A stretch of 64,000 nucleotides of DNA from Candidatus Zixiibacteriota bacterium (GTDB lineage Bacteria > Zixibacteria > MSB-5A5 > UBA10806 > 4484-95), in the NCBI GenBank assembly GCA_024231855.1, contig JAAEQD010000345.1:1-64000 (forward strand), read 5' to 3'. Positions within the stretch are counted from its first letter, which is position 1. The number at the start of each line of letters is the position of its first letter. The notes under the pieces were generated by a model that was not told the DNA's origin, did not search any database, and saw only the letters and a list, made by a program, of their open reading frames with translations. Below are positions 34,738 to 44,161 of this stretch, piece by piece. The translations under genes and the position numbers were made by a program.

Positions 34738-35118
34738 ATGTCTAGAAATTCATCGAAGAAAATATTGATCGTTGACGACAATCCGAACATGTCGGTTCTT
34801 CTTTCCGATATTCTCGAGATATTCGAATATGAAGGGGCCCAGGCCGAAGACGGCGAAGTGGCTTTAGACAAACTCAAAGAAGAAAACTACGCGATGGTTT
34901 TTACCGATCTGAGAATGCCCAAGATGGATGGTATCGATCTTCTTAAAGCGATAAAAAATCAACATCCTGGCCTGCCGGTAGTTGTTATCACCGGTTATTC
35001 ATTAGGTGAAACACAGAATATTTTATTAACAGAACGGGCCGATGGCTTCCTGAATAAACCGTTTAAGGTGAACGAAATAAAAGACTTACTGGAAAAACTC
35101 CTGGACTTCTCCGGCTAA
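34738..35118 (+). CDS. Stand-alone response regulator receiver (CheY-like)
   Basis: 126 aa, a single receiver domain. The acidic pocket is KILIVDDNPNM, the phospho-acceptor Asp is in MVFTDLRMPKMDG, the Thr is in VVVITGYSLGE and the Lys is in FLNKPFKVNEIKDLLEKL. No output domain is attached. No histidine kinase lies next to it. GAGGAAAAG precedes the ATG. It likely acts by protein-protein contact in a two-component or phosphorelay system. The next gene, an ECF sigma factor, is about 230 nt away. Confidence 0.92.
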   Translation: MSRNSSKKILIVDDNPNMSVLLSDILEIFEYEGAQAEDGEVALDKLKEENYAMVFTDLRMPKMDGIDLLKAIKNQHPGLPVVVITGYSLGETQNILLTERADGFLNKPFKVNEIKDLLEKLLDFSG

Positions 35119-35350
35119 TAAATTCAATTTCGCCCAAATCTCAAATCATCAATCATCTGAACATAATCAGCCTAATTGTATTAATCATGTTTATAAGGCT
35201 CAATAATTACTCAATCGCACCATTTTGCAAAAACACTATAAATTTGATTGAAATATTTGATAAGGTATAATATTTTATGTAATTAGTTATCAAAGTAGCC
35301 GAGGTTGAAACTTTTAACCTGGGATAGCGTAGTTTTAGAAGGAAGGCGTT

Positions 35351-35920
35351 CTGAACACTGAATCGGAAGAAATTTTAATTAGGCAAGCCTTAAAAGGCGA
35401 TCAGAAGGCTTATCAAACTCTTTTTGAGGCGCACCGGCAGGCAATCTATCATATCATCATCAAGATAGTGCGCAATTCCGAAGAGGCCCAGGACCTGGTT
35501 CAGGAGACGTTTATAAAAGCTTTCGGCTCTTTGAAAACATACAATCCCACTTATCGGTTCACCACCTGGCTTTATAAAATAGCCGCCAATTCTTCTATTG
35601 ACTTTATACGTAAGCGCAGAATTCAGACATTTTCACTGGATCAACCGCTAGAGACAAAAGATGGTCGAGTTACTGTTGAGGTGGCGGATATGTCCTATCA
35701 TCCCGAGCGTGACCTGACAGCGAAGCGGCAAAAGTTGTCGATTTCCGAGGCGATAGATTCGCTGCCCAAAAAATACAAGCAGGTTATAGTCAAGCGACAT
35801 CAGGAGGATAAATCTTACGAAGAGATTGCCTCTGACCTGGACGTACCGGTTGGAACGGTTAAAGCCCGCATTTTCAGGGCCAGGGAATTGTTGAAGAAGA
35901 AGCTGAAGTCATTAAGGTAA
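35351..35920 (+). CDS. ECF-type RNA polymerase sigma factor (probable CUG start)
   Basis: The track starts at GTG 35468, which would cut into region 2. In frame upstream the full region 2 start is coded (EEILIRQALKGDQKAYQTLF), back to a stop codon at 35336. The only plausible start is CTG at 35351, four nt after GGAAGG. That gives about 189 aa. Region 2 continues with AQDLVQETFIKAFGSLKTY and TWLYKIAANSSIDFIRKR. Region 4 holds LPKKYKQVIVKRHQEDKSYEEIASDLDVPVGTVKARIFRARELLK. No anti-sigma gene follows; instead a DUF4097 and a bactofilin-like membrane protein come next in a tight run. Confidence 0.87.
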   Translation: MNTESEEILIRQALKGDQKAYQTLFEAHRQAIYHIIIKIVRNSEEAQDLVQETFIKAFGSLKTYNPTYRFTTWLYKIAANSSIDFIRKRRIQTFSLDQPLETKDGRVTVEVADMSYHPERDLTAKRQKLSISEAIDSLPKKYKQVIVKRHQEDKSYEEIASDLDVPVGTVKARIFRARELLKKKLKSLR

Positions 35921-35935
35921 TGATAGGAGGCTGCT

Positions 35936-36985
35936 ATGAAGAAGATTTTGATCACATTTCTGCTTTTGACAACGACCGTATTTGCCCAGCAGGAATTCAA
36001 GGATGAATTCAGTCAATCCGCGGAAAATATCGAAACGGTTTTAGTCGATTGTTCGCACGGCAGAATATTCTGCGAACCATCCGCCGATAATAAGATCACA
36101 GTCCATATAAAAAAGGTGGTTTACTTAAAGCAGGAGGATGACGCCAAGGAATTGGCCGAGGCCTGCAAAGTCGACTACAATACCAGCGGTAGAAATTTTG
36201 AGATCGAAGTGGATTTCCCGCGTTCCGGCCGTCACAAAAGAAATCTTATGAATAAGCTTTTCTCATTGGATTTCGATGATGATATTGAGATTTTAATCAA
36301 TGTGGCAATACCTCCCGCTATCAAATTCGCGGTTAAAACTTCATCCGCGGATATTTCCGTTTCGGGTATCAACAATGATATCGATATTCGCGGCTCATCG
36401 GCCGATGTTAGCCTCGAGGATATCGATGGAAACTGCATTATCGATTTATCATCAGGCGACCTGGAAGCGTTTAACATCAATGGCGAGCTTTCTCTATATG
36501 GATCGTCTTCCGATTTTGAACTGGATGGCATAGCCGGAGCAATTGACATATCAACATCTTCTGGAGATGGCATAATCGATGACATTAATGGAAATATCAA
36601 ATTAAAAACATCATCCGGTGATATCAAAATATATAACCTTGAAGGTGATCTTGATTTTAGTTCTACATCCGGAGATCTCACGGCCGGTAATATTTCCGGC
36701 TATATAGATGCCGGGTCCTCTTCAGGAACAATTAATTTGAGACGATTAACCAATAAGGAAGGTAGATATTTCGTGGAAACAACTTCCGGCGATGTTCATC
36801 TGGAAGTCGATCCCCGTTTTGACGGTCATCTGGAGATTGAAACGATCTCCGGGGCCATCGACACCTATCTGGATATTTCATTGGATAGACAGTACGATGA
36901 GTTCATAACCGGCAGCACCGGGGAAGGAAATGGAAAAATCGAAATAGAAACTTCATCAGGTGATGTTGTACTGGAGAATTATTAA
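35936..36985 (+). CDS. DUF4097-family periplasmic beta-strand repeat protein
   Basis: 349 aa. Signal peptide (MKKILITFLLLTTTVFAQ), then a region with CSHGRIFCEP. From about residue 120 it is a long right-handed beta-helix-like series built from GD(V/L)xxxxxSSGD-type turns (SSADISVSGINNDIDIRGSSAD, TSSGDIKIYNLEG, TTSGDVHLEVD). DUF4097 proteins often follow ECF sigma or anti-sigma genes. AGGAGG precedes the ATG, and the gene starts 15 nt after the sigma factor. Possibly an envelope sensor or adhesin-like product; role unknown. Confidence 0.8.
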   Translation: MKKILITFLLLTTTVFAQQEFKDEFSQSAENIETVLVDCSHGRIFCEPSADNKITVHIKKVVYLKQEDDAKELAEACKVDYNTSGRNFEIEVDFPRSGRHKRNLMNKLFSLDFDDDIEILINVAIPPAIKFAVKTSSADISVSGINNDIDIRGSSADVSLEDIDGNCIIDLSSGDLEAFNINGELSLYGSSSDFELDGIAGAIDISTSSGDGIIDDINGNIKLKTSSGDIKIYNLEGDLDFSSTSGDLTAGNISGYIDAGSSSGTINLRRLTNKEGRYFVETTSGDVHLEVDPRFDGHLEIETISGAIDTYLDISLDRQYDEFITGSTGEGNGKIEIETSSGDVVLENY

Positions 36986-38202
36986 TGCGTTTGAAAGTGA
37001 ATAAATATCTTCTCATTCTGTTTGTGTTGCTTTTATATCCTATCGCGGCTATCTGTGGTCCGCCTGATCAGGAAATTAAGTTTGATGATAAGGACTTAAT
37101 AATAATTCAGGATTCGCTGGAGAAGGAAGCCCTGAAAATGGCTTTATCAATGGACAGTTTGACCGATGAAATTGATTCACTTATCATGGTTTCGCTGGAT
37201 TTGTATGACACCCTGGATTTACCGAGTTTCCCGGAGATAATCATAGATGAAAAAGGTGTTATCAAAGTAATGACGGATACCGGCCTTATAATTTACTCCA
37301 TCGATAGCAGCCTGACTCCCACCCATAAGGGCTATTATGAAGATACTGACATAAAACGTCGGGATATTACAAAGTGGGGCATTAACATTGTCATCGACGA
37401 AGGCGAAAGGGTCATCTCCGATATTACCCTATTTAGTGGTGATGTCACAGTGAATGGTTCGGTTGAAGGGGATGTTACCGTTATTGGCGGGGATATTTTT
37501 ATCAATTCTACCGGCTATGTTCGGGGAGACGCTATCTCGATTGGCGGAAAGGTTAAAAAGGAGGAAGGCGCCAAAGTAACGGGATCATCCATGTCGATTA
37601 ACGCTCCTTTCCTCGTTCTGCCCACGGGTTCGGTGTTTCAGATTATTCAGGCGATTATGCTGTTTGTAATGGTAATCAGCTGGTTTTTCGCGGCGGTTTC
37701 TATTTCATTATTTTCCAGACCGATTGTTCGCATTTCGGGTAAATTATCAGCGCATCCAATTAAATCATTTTTTCTTGGTTATTTGATGTATATAGCGTCA
37801 TTTTTAGCCTGGTTATTGCTTTTGGTTTCGGTGATAGGAATACCTCTGGCGCTAATCGGCCAACCGATTGCATCTATGATAATTGTAATTTTTGCTTATG
37901 CCGCTGGAAACCTTGTTCTTGGGGAGAAGCTATTTAAGCAAGCGTCACCTGTTAAAGCATTCTTTATTGGAAGTATCGTTAGCACGGGATTGCCATTTAT
38001 TCTTCTTTTATTCGGCTATCTCAGCGATTCGCTCGCGCTTTTCGTAATAAATATGGTGCTTCTGTCAGCTCTACTGTTTATAATCCTGCCTTTAGGACTT
38101 GGAGCGGCAACGCTTGGCCGGTTTGGCTTACCACCCAAAGTAAAGAAAACCGAAAAGGAACAACCTCAGGCCGCCGGGCCTCTAGCCAGCCAAACAGAAT
38201 AA
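36985..38202 (+). CDS. Bactofilin-like beta-helix plus multi-pass membrane protein
   Basis: 405 aa. Signal or N-terminal membrane segment (YLLILFVLLLYPIAAICG), an acidic stalk, a short bactofilin-like repeat block (ITLFSGDVTVNGSVEGDVTVIGGD, GYVRGDAISIGGKV) and then about six membrane segments (from FQIIQAIMLFVMVISWFF to LPLGLGAATLGR). It overlaps the DUF4097 stop codon by 1 nt (TAATG). The pairing of polymer-like repeats with membrane passages suggests an envelope scaffold or stress-response factor. It could serve as the anti-sigma partner, but no anti-sigma domain is visible. Confidence 0.7.
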   Translation: MRLKVNKYLLILFVLLLYPIAAICGPPDQEIKFDDKDLIIIQDSLEKEALKMALSMDSLTDEIDSLIMVSLDLYDTLDLPSFPEIIIDEKGVIKVMTDTGLIIYSIDSSLTPTHKGYYEDTDIKRRDITKWGINIVIDEGERVISDITLFSGDVTVNGSVEGDVTVIGGDIFINSTGYVRGDAISIGGKVKKEEGAKVTGSSMSINAPFLVLPTGSVFQIIQAIMLFVMVISWFFAAVSISLFSRPIVRISGKLSAHPIKSFFLGYLMYIASFLAWLLLLVSVIGIPLALIGQPIASMIIVIFAYAAGNLVLGEKLFKQASPVKAFFIGSIVSTGLPFILLLFGYLSDSLALFVINMVLLSALLFIILPLGLGAATLGRFGLPPKVKKTEKEQPQAAGPLASQTE

Positions 38203-38355
38203 TTCCCGGCAAATAAAATCCTTTCATAGGTCACCTGATATATATATTGGTTTTGGGATATTTTGCATTCCGGCAATTTGTTGCTTGCGTTTATAGCATT
38301 TGGAATTATAAAATCTAATTAGTACGCTATAAATTTATAAGCTGGAGGAGTTAAA

Positions 38356-41175
38356 ATGCGCATCTTAATGATTTACCCGAAATTATTAACGGTAATTTCG
38401 ATTCTTCTTTTACTTGGCGGCAATGTTTCCGCCGAAACAGACAAAGCCGGTTCGCCATCGGGACTATATTTTACTGGTGATCGATATAACCTCAATATTC
38501 CGGGACCTTCAGGTTATCTGGGCTTCCCTCTTGGCTCAAAACCTGTAAGTCATTCACAATTATCGGAATATATTAAAATCCTGGCAAATTCATCCGACAG
38601 GGTTCAATTGTTCAGATACGGTCAAAGTTACGAAGGTCATGATTTGTATTACCTGGTTATAACATCGAAAGAAAATATGACTAAAATAGATGGGATTAAG
38701 GCATCCCATTATAAGCTGGCCGATCCCAGAGTACTCAAACCTGGTCAGGAGATCGACAAATTAATCGATCAGCTTCCGGCAATTGTTTGGGCCGGTTATA
38801 GCATTCATGGCGATGAGCTATCCTCAACGGACGCGGCAGTGGCGGTAGCCTATCAATTAGCCGCCGGGATTGATACGGAAACTCAATATATCCTGGATAA
38901 TTTGGTTTTGATACTTGATCCTTTACAGAATCCCGATGGCCGGGAACGTATGCTGACCCAGATCAGACAATTCGCGGGCAAAGTAAATAATCCAGATATC
39001 CAAAATATCCAACACACCGGCGTCTGGCCCTGGGGACGAGGCAATCATTACCTGATAGACTTAAACCGCGATATGTTCACGCAAATCCATCCCGAAACAA
39101 GGGGCAAAATCGGTGTCTGCCTTGACTGGCATCCACAGGTAATGATTGATGCCCATGAGATGGGATCATTAAGTACCTATCTTTTTTCCCCGGCAAGGGA
39201 ACCGTTCAACCCTCATTGGTCAAAAAACATATTAAAATGGTGGGACGCGTTCGCCTCCGACCAGGCGGATGCCTTTAATAACTACGGATGGAGTTATTAT
39301 ACCCGCGCCTGGCATGAGGAATGGTTTCCCGGCTACACTTCGGCCTGGGGTATATATCTGGGCATGGTCGGCATACTGTATGAGCAAGCGGGTGTCAACG
39401 GCCATTTGGTGAAGAGGCGGGATGGCAGCACCCTTATATTTTCCGAAACAGTTCATCATCACCTGGTAAGCACTCTGGCCAACCTTAACACAGCCGCGGA
39501 AAACCGGCGGAAGATATTAGATGACTATTACAATGAGAAAGTTAGAGCGCTGGCTAATGATGACAATTCAATCGGCCAGGCTTTTCTGGTTGAACCATCG
39601 CAAAACCCACACCGGGTCATTCGATTTATCCGGATGTTGATTGAGCAGGGTATCGAGGTTAAAAAAGCCGATAAGGAATTTACCGCCCATGATTTAAAAG
39701 ATTGTCGTGAAGATAATATCTCCGGCAAGAAATTCCCGGCGGGAACATTCGTGGTGGAGTTCGCCCAACCATCCCGGCTTTTAGCCCAGGTACTTCTTGA
39801 TTTCGATATCCGCATGGACAGCAATTTCCTTCATGATGAACGCCGATCTATCGAGAAGGGCTGGGGTTCGAAGATGTATGAGATATCCGCCTGGTCAATG
39901 CCATTAGCATTTGGTTTGGAGAGTTATATAGCCAAAAGCAAATTTGGCGCGGACCTTTCCTTTGTTTCAGAAGTCGAGGCAAAAACTGGAATGTTATCAG
40001 ATCCAAACCAGGCTTTCGGTTTCATGATAGATTATGTTAACGATGCCACCACATATCTGTTGGCTGAGTCATTTGAGAATGCCCTGAAACCAAAAGTCGC
40101 CATGAAGCCGGTCACGATTGACGGCAAATCATTCGGTCGGGGAAGCATATTATTTATAAAAAGAGAAAATCCCGACAACCTGATTGATATATTAAGTGAA
40201 CTGGCTGAAAAACATCGGGTAAATATTCATGGTATCAATACAGCCCTGGCTACCGCGGGATCTGATCTCGGCGGCGGCGATTTCAGGATGCTGGAACAAC
40301 CGAGAATTGCCATGCTTACCGGTAATCCAATAGATTTTCAGGCTTACGGCAACCTGTGGCATATGCTCGATTATGATTACAGCCTAAGGGTAACATCAAT
40401 TGATATCTCGAGATTGGGGAGAACCGATCTGTCAAAATACAACGTTTTAATAATACCCCCGACTTGGGGAGGCGCCAACTCATATAAGGCATCAATTGGG
40501 AAAAACGGTTTGAATAAGCTTAAAACCTGGATGACACAGGGCGGCAGCCTAATCGCCATCGGTCCCGCCTCGGCCTATTGCGCCGATACCGCCAACGGAC
40601 TATCTCAGGTCAGGTTGAAACACCAAGCGCTGAAACAACTCGATGAGTACGAGTATGCTCTTAAACGGGAAAAGGCGGCTGATGAAATCGTAATCGATAG
40701 TTTGCTGATCTGGGATGGCCCGAAACCAAAACCTAAAGCCGATAAAAAGAAAAAAGCCAAACTTGATTTAAAACAACTCAAGCGTGATGATGAATTCGCC
40801 AGGAAATTCAATCCACGAGGTGTAATTTTCGACTGTGGCATCGATACCACTACCTGGCTCTCTTTCGGACTCGATAACGAATTGCCTGTTTTGATGGCGA
40901 CTAATTCCGCTTTTTTAGCCAAACCGCCGGTGACGACCGTGGCGAGATTAAAAAGCGAAGCCGATCTTAGATTGGCCGGATTAGTCTGGCCTGAAACCCG
41001 AACCAGATGGGCTAATACCGCTTATTGTACCCGTGAATCGAATGGCCGAGGACAACTAATTTTATTTGCTTCGAATCCGAATCTGAGGTCCTATTTCCAC
41101 GGGTCAAAACGCCTGCTTGTTAATGCTATTTTGTTAGGGCCCGGACTGGGGAGCAGATTGTCGGTACCTTATTAG
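38356..41175 (+). CDS. Secreted M14-family zinc carboxypeptidase-like protein
   Basis: 939 aa. Signal peptide (LLTVISILLLLGGNVSA). Zinc ligands fit M14: HGDE at 151-154 (HxxE) and His267 in MIDAHEMGS, with the family region LDPLQNPDGRERM at 188-200. The N-terminal M14 domain covers about 60-400. The C-terminal half (~620-900) has a class I glutamine amidotransferase-like fold region (YNVLIIPPTWGG, GGSLIAIGPAS), common in large M14 proteins of this group. A lysine-rich insertion (KPKPKADKKKKAK) sits near residue 800. Substrate unknown; likely periplasmic or surface peptide degradation. SD GGAGGAG. Confidence 0.83.
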   Translation: MRILMIYPKLLTVISILLLLGGNVSAETDKAGSPSGLYFTGDRYNLNIPGPSGYLGFPLGSKPVSHSQLSEYIKILANSSDRVQLFRYGQSYEGHDLYYLVITSKENMTKIDGIKASHYKLADPRVLKPGQEIDKLIDQLPAIVWAGYSIHGDELSSTDAAVAVAYQLAAGIDTETQYILDNLVLILDPLQNPDGRERMLTQIRQFAGKVNNPDIQNIQHTGVWPWGRGNHYLIDLNRDMFTQIHPETRGKIGVCLDWHPQVMIDAHEMGSLSTYLFSPAREPFNPHWSKNILKWWDAFASDQADAFNNYGWSYYTRAWHEEWFPGYTSAWGIYLGMVGILYEQAGVNGHLVKRRDGSTLIFSETVHHHLVSTLANLNTAAENRRKILDDYYNEKVRALANDDNSIGQAFLVEPSQNPHRVIRFIRMLIEQGIEVKKADKEFTAHDLKDCREDNISGKKFPAGTFVVEFAQPSRLLAQVLLDFDIRMDSNFLHDERRSIEKGWGSKMYEISAWSMPLAFGLESYIAKSKFGADLSFVSEVEAKTGMLSDPNQAFGFMIDYVNDATTYLLAESFENALKPKVAMKPVTIDGKSFGRGSILFIKRENPDNLIDILSELAEKHRVNIHGINTALATAGSDLGGGDFRMLEQPRIAMLTGNPIDFQAYGNLWHMLDYDYSLRVTSIDISRLGRTDLSKYNVLIIPPTWGGANSYKASIGKNGLNKLKTWMTQGGSLIAIGPASAYCADTANGLSQVRLKHQALKQLDEYEYALKREKAADEIVIDSLLIWDGPKPKPKADKKKKAKLDLKQLKRDDEFARKFNPRGVIFDCGIDTTTWLSFGLDNELPVLMATNSAFLAKPPVTTVARLKSEADLRLAGLVWPETRTRWANTAYCTRESNGRGQLILFASNPNLRSYFHGSKRLLVNAILLGPGLGSRLSVPY

Positions 41176-41212
41176 ATCTATCAAGTAAATAGCCTTAATT
41201 AAAGTTAACAAA

Positions 41213-41239
41213 AAACGGGCTTCCATCGGAAGCCCGTTT
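41213..41239. terminator. Convergent terminator between M14 gene and sigma factor gene
   Basis: AAACGGGCTTCC (41213-41224) and GGAAGCCCGTTT (41228-41239) form a perfect 12-bp stem with a 3-nt loop. On the minus strand it is followed by a T-run, so it is strongest for the sigma factor gene, but it serves both converging genes. Confidence 0.9.
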
Positions 41240-41262
41240 CGCGTTAGATAATCGTTCACGAT

Positions 41263-42117
41263 TTAGTTCAAATACGCCCTCAATGATTTGGACCGGGAAG
41301 CGTGCCTGAGCCTTTTGATAGCTTTCTCTTTAATCTGGCGGACTCTTTCGCGCGTTAATGAGAACCGCGCCCCAATCTCTTCGAGAGTAAGCGGTTTCTC
41401 ATGAGTCAGGCCAAAATAGAGATTAATTACTTCGGCTTCCCTGGGGGTTAACGTATCGAGCGCCTTTTCGATCTCGACCCGCAAGGATTCATCCAACAGG
41501 CTCTCATCGGGAGAAGGTTGAAACTCGTCCTCCAGGATATCAATCAGGGAATTATCCTCGGATGCTGAAAATGGAGCATCAAGGGATAGATGAGAATTCG
41601 AGATTTTCAGAGTATCCGCGACTTCTTTTTCAGTCAATTCCAGTTCTTGAGCAATTTCATCGGCTGATGGTTCTCGGCCAAATTCCTGCTCCAGGTTGGC
41701 GGATATTTTGCCGATTTTATGAAGCGTGCCCACTCGATTCAACGGCAATCTGACAATACGCGACTGTTCGGCCAAAGCTTGAAGAATAGCTTGTCTTATC
41801 CACCAGACGGCATAAGAGATAAATTTAAAACCACGGGTCTCATCGAACCTCTTGGCCGCTTTAATCAGGCCAATATTTCCCTCGTTAATTAAATCAGAAA
41901 GGGACAATCCCTGGTTTTGATACTGTTTTGCTACAGATACGACGAAGCGAAGGTTGGCTTTGGTTAATTTTTCGAGGGAACTCTGGTCTCCTCGTTTAAT
42001 TCTTTTAGCCAACTCGATTTCTTCCTCGGCTGTTATTAAGGGTGTTTCGCCAATTTCACGAAGATAGAGGTCTAAAGACTGCTCTTCATCGCGGAATCTT
42101 TTTGACTGCTTTGACAA
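41263..42117 (-). CDS. rpoD: RpoD/SigA-type sigma-70 factor (short, FCB-like)
   Basis: 284 aa with regions 1.2 ([20 protein letters not shown]), 2 ([52 protein letters not shown]), 3 and 4 ([36 protein letters not shown]). There is no region 1.1. This is the size of primary sigma factors in Bacteroidetes/Chlorobi. It is probably the housekeeping sigma factor, though a group 2 sigma cannot be excluded. Start TTG 42117 with AAGGAG about 9 nt upstream. Confidence 0.87.
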   Translation of the reverse strand: MSKQSKRFRDEEQSLDLYLREIGETPLITAEEEIELAKRIKRGDQSSLEKLTKANLRFVVSVAKQYQNQGLSLSDLINEGNIGLIKAAKRFDETRGFKFISYAVWWIRQAILQALAEQSRIVRLPLNRVGTLHKIGKISANLEQEFGREPSADEIAQELELTEKEVADTLKISNSHLSLDAPFSASEDNSLIDILEDEFQPSPDESLLDESLRVEIEKALDTLTPREAEVINLYFGLTHEKPLTLEEIGARFSLTRERVRQIKEKAIKRLRHASRSKSLRAYLN

Positions 42118-42235
42118 CGCTAAGCGCTCCTTTTGACAAAATCCGGACTCTAACTAACGTAACTAATTTACCATCGGCAACAATACCGACGGAAAGAGTA
42201 TTTTGTTTCAAAAACTTCAAATTCGTACTGCTTTT

Positions 42236-43750
42236 TTAAGGTTTTATGGCCTTATGCAGTGTCCTACTGCCCCTCATAACTAAAAACAGAATCGATTTTT
42301 CGCGATCTTTTAAATCGTAGGCTATATTAAAGAATTCATCACTGGTCTCGACCGGCCGGTGATCTATTTCAATAATCAAATCTCCGCTAAACAGTCCACC
42401 GTCATCGGCCGGGCTGGCCGGTTCGACGCTTTCGATTATCACCCCGGGTTCGAAATCGATGTTCATCCTGGTGGCCCTATCTCGGGTGAATGTGGCTGGT
42501 TTAATCCCCAACCAACTGTCTCGAGTTTCGGTTTCACCCGGAGTAGAGGCAACATTAAGAAAATCACTTCTATTGCCCAGTGTAAACTCCAGATCCTTAT
42601 AATCGCCTTCTCTATTTACTTTCATCGAGATATCTTTGCCCGGCCCGGCATCGGCAATAATGAATCGGAATTCCTGCGCGGAGGCCACTTTCCGGCCATC
42701 TACTTCGACAATAACATCGCCCATTTCCAGGCCGCCATCTTCGGCCGGCGAATCCTCTTCCACAGATTCAACCAGAACACCCTCTGCGTCACTGAGATCA
42801 AGCGCTTCGGCCAGATTGTTATCAATATCGCCAGGTAATATTCCCAGCCAGCCGCGGGAAATAGAACCGGAGTCTTTAAGTTCTTCAGCGATTTTTTTGG
42901 CCAAATTTATCGGAATCGCAAAGCCTATGCCTACATTTCCGCCGGATGGCGAAACGATTGCTGAATTAATACCGACAACTTCACCGCTTAAGCCTACCAG
43001 AGGCCCACCCGAATTCCCCGGATTAATCGAAGCATCTGTCTGAATGTAATTTTGATAGATCGGATTATCCGGCCCAAAAACCAGGCCGCTGCGCCCTAAA
43101 GCCGATATAACACCTATAGTTACAGTTCTATCCAGGCCTAATTGCGGGAATGGGTTACCAACCGCGATCGCCCAATCACCGACTAAAATCGAATCGGAAT
43201 CACCCAATTCCAGATACGGCAGCTCCTCATCGGTATCGATCTTGATTAAGGCTACATCGGTTTCCGCATCCGAGCCAATTACTTCAGCTTTAAATTCCTG
43301 AGTATCAGATAATCGAACGATAATATCGTCGGCATCCCGTACAACATGGTTATTGGTCAGAATATAACCATCTGCACTTATAAAAAATCCCGATCCAAGT
43401 GGTTCGCTTCGGCGCATCTTGGGTTCATCGGGGGTTTGTGGCGGAACTCCGAAGAATCGACGCCAGATATCGTCATCGAAAAACGTATGAAATTTGTCTT
43501 CCACCATACTTTTCGCGGAAATATTTACGACCGCCGGCTTAACCTTTTGGGCTACATAGACAAATGGCGAATGGTGTGTATTGGGGTCCATATAATAAGA
43601 TGAAACCGGAGGGGCTGTATTGTCAGATTTATCCTGAGCCACCAGATCATTGGAGCTATAATTAGAGCCAATAACCATCCCCATTAGCATAGCAATACCG
43701 GCTATCAACATCACCGTAAACAATCCTTTTATCTGACCCATTCTTTTCAT
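42236..43750 (-). CDS. DegP/HtrA-type periplasmic serine protease with two PDZ domains
   Basis: 504 aa. N-terminal membrane/signal segment (LFTVMLIAGIAMLMGMVIGS). The catalytic triad is His135 (ILTNNHVV), Asp165 (ETDVALIKI) and Ser247 (NPGNSGGPL). Two PDZ domains follow: RGWLGILPGD... (about 300-385) and SWLGIKPATF... (about 410-500). This is the Do/DegP architecture for periplasmic protein quality control. GAGGG precedes the ATG. It lies head to head with a second HtrA gene 411 nt away. Confidence 0.92.
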   Translation of the reverse strand: MKRMGQIKGLFTVMLIAGIAMLMGMVIGSNYSSNDLVAQDKSDNTAPPVSSYYMDPNTHHSPFVYVAQKVKPAVVNISAKSMVEDKFHTFFDDDIWRRFFGVPPQTPDEPKMRRSEPLGSGFFISADGYILTNNHVVRDADDIIVRLSDTQEFKAEVIGSDAETDVALIKIDTDEELPYLELGDSDSILVGDWAIAVGNPFPQLGLDRTVTIGVISALGRSGLVFGPDNPIYQNYIQTDASINPGNSGGPLVGLSGEVVGINSAIVSPSGGNVGIGFAIPINLAKKIAEELKDSGSISRGWLGILPGDIDNNLAEALDLSDAEGVLVESVEEDSPAEDGGLEMGDVIVEVDGRKVASAQEFRFIIADAGPGKDISMKVNREGDYKDLEFTLGNRSDFLNVASTPGETETRDSWLGIKPATFTRDRATRMNIDFEPGVIIESVEPASPADDGGLFSGDLIIEIDHRPVETSDEFFNIAYDLKDREKSILFLVMRGSRTLHKAIKP

Positions 43751-44161
43751 AAACTATCCCTCACGCAATTTTACACAGACTAACATAATAATTCATCTTA
43801 ACAAGATGTCAAGTATTTTTTGTTCCCATCTTTGTACGAATATCGGCAAATTCTGTTCCGATTCTAAGGTCAAAACACCGTCTAATTATACATTTTTTTC
43901 TGACTTGATTTTTTTGGGGCAATGAAGTAATAAGTTATCATGCTTGGAATAGTCTCGGAAATACTCAATCCTTTTACAATATTTCAAAAATTAGTTCTAC
44001 ACCCAGCGGTTATTAGCCGGTTTTCGGGTTCCAGGTACTATTGCACTTATAACAATCATAAAATTAGAGTAATTGTGTTTATTAATACCCTTTTCAGAAA
44101 CATCGTCGATGAAAATGATGTATACTTTTTAGTAGGATAAAGTCTTAAACCAGGAGAATAA
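43751..44161. other. 411-nt gap between two divergent HtrA genes
   Basis: The gap is AT-rich, and I can support no gene in it; the 66-codon ORF at 43940 lacks an SD and recognisable features. TATACT at 44121-44126 could be the -10 for the plus-strand protease, but no good -35 accompanies it. AGGAGA lies just before its ATG. Confidence 0.4.

Noticed and set aside
43940-44140. 66-codon ORF between the two HtrA genes
   Set aside because: No SD, no recognised motif and AT-rich noncoding look.
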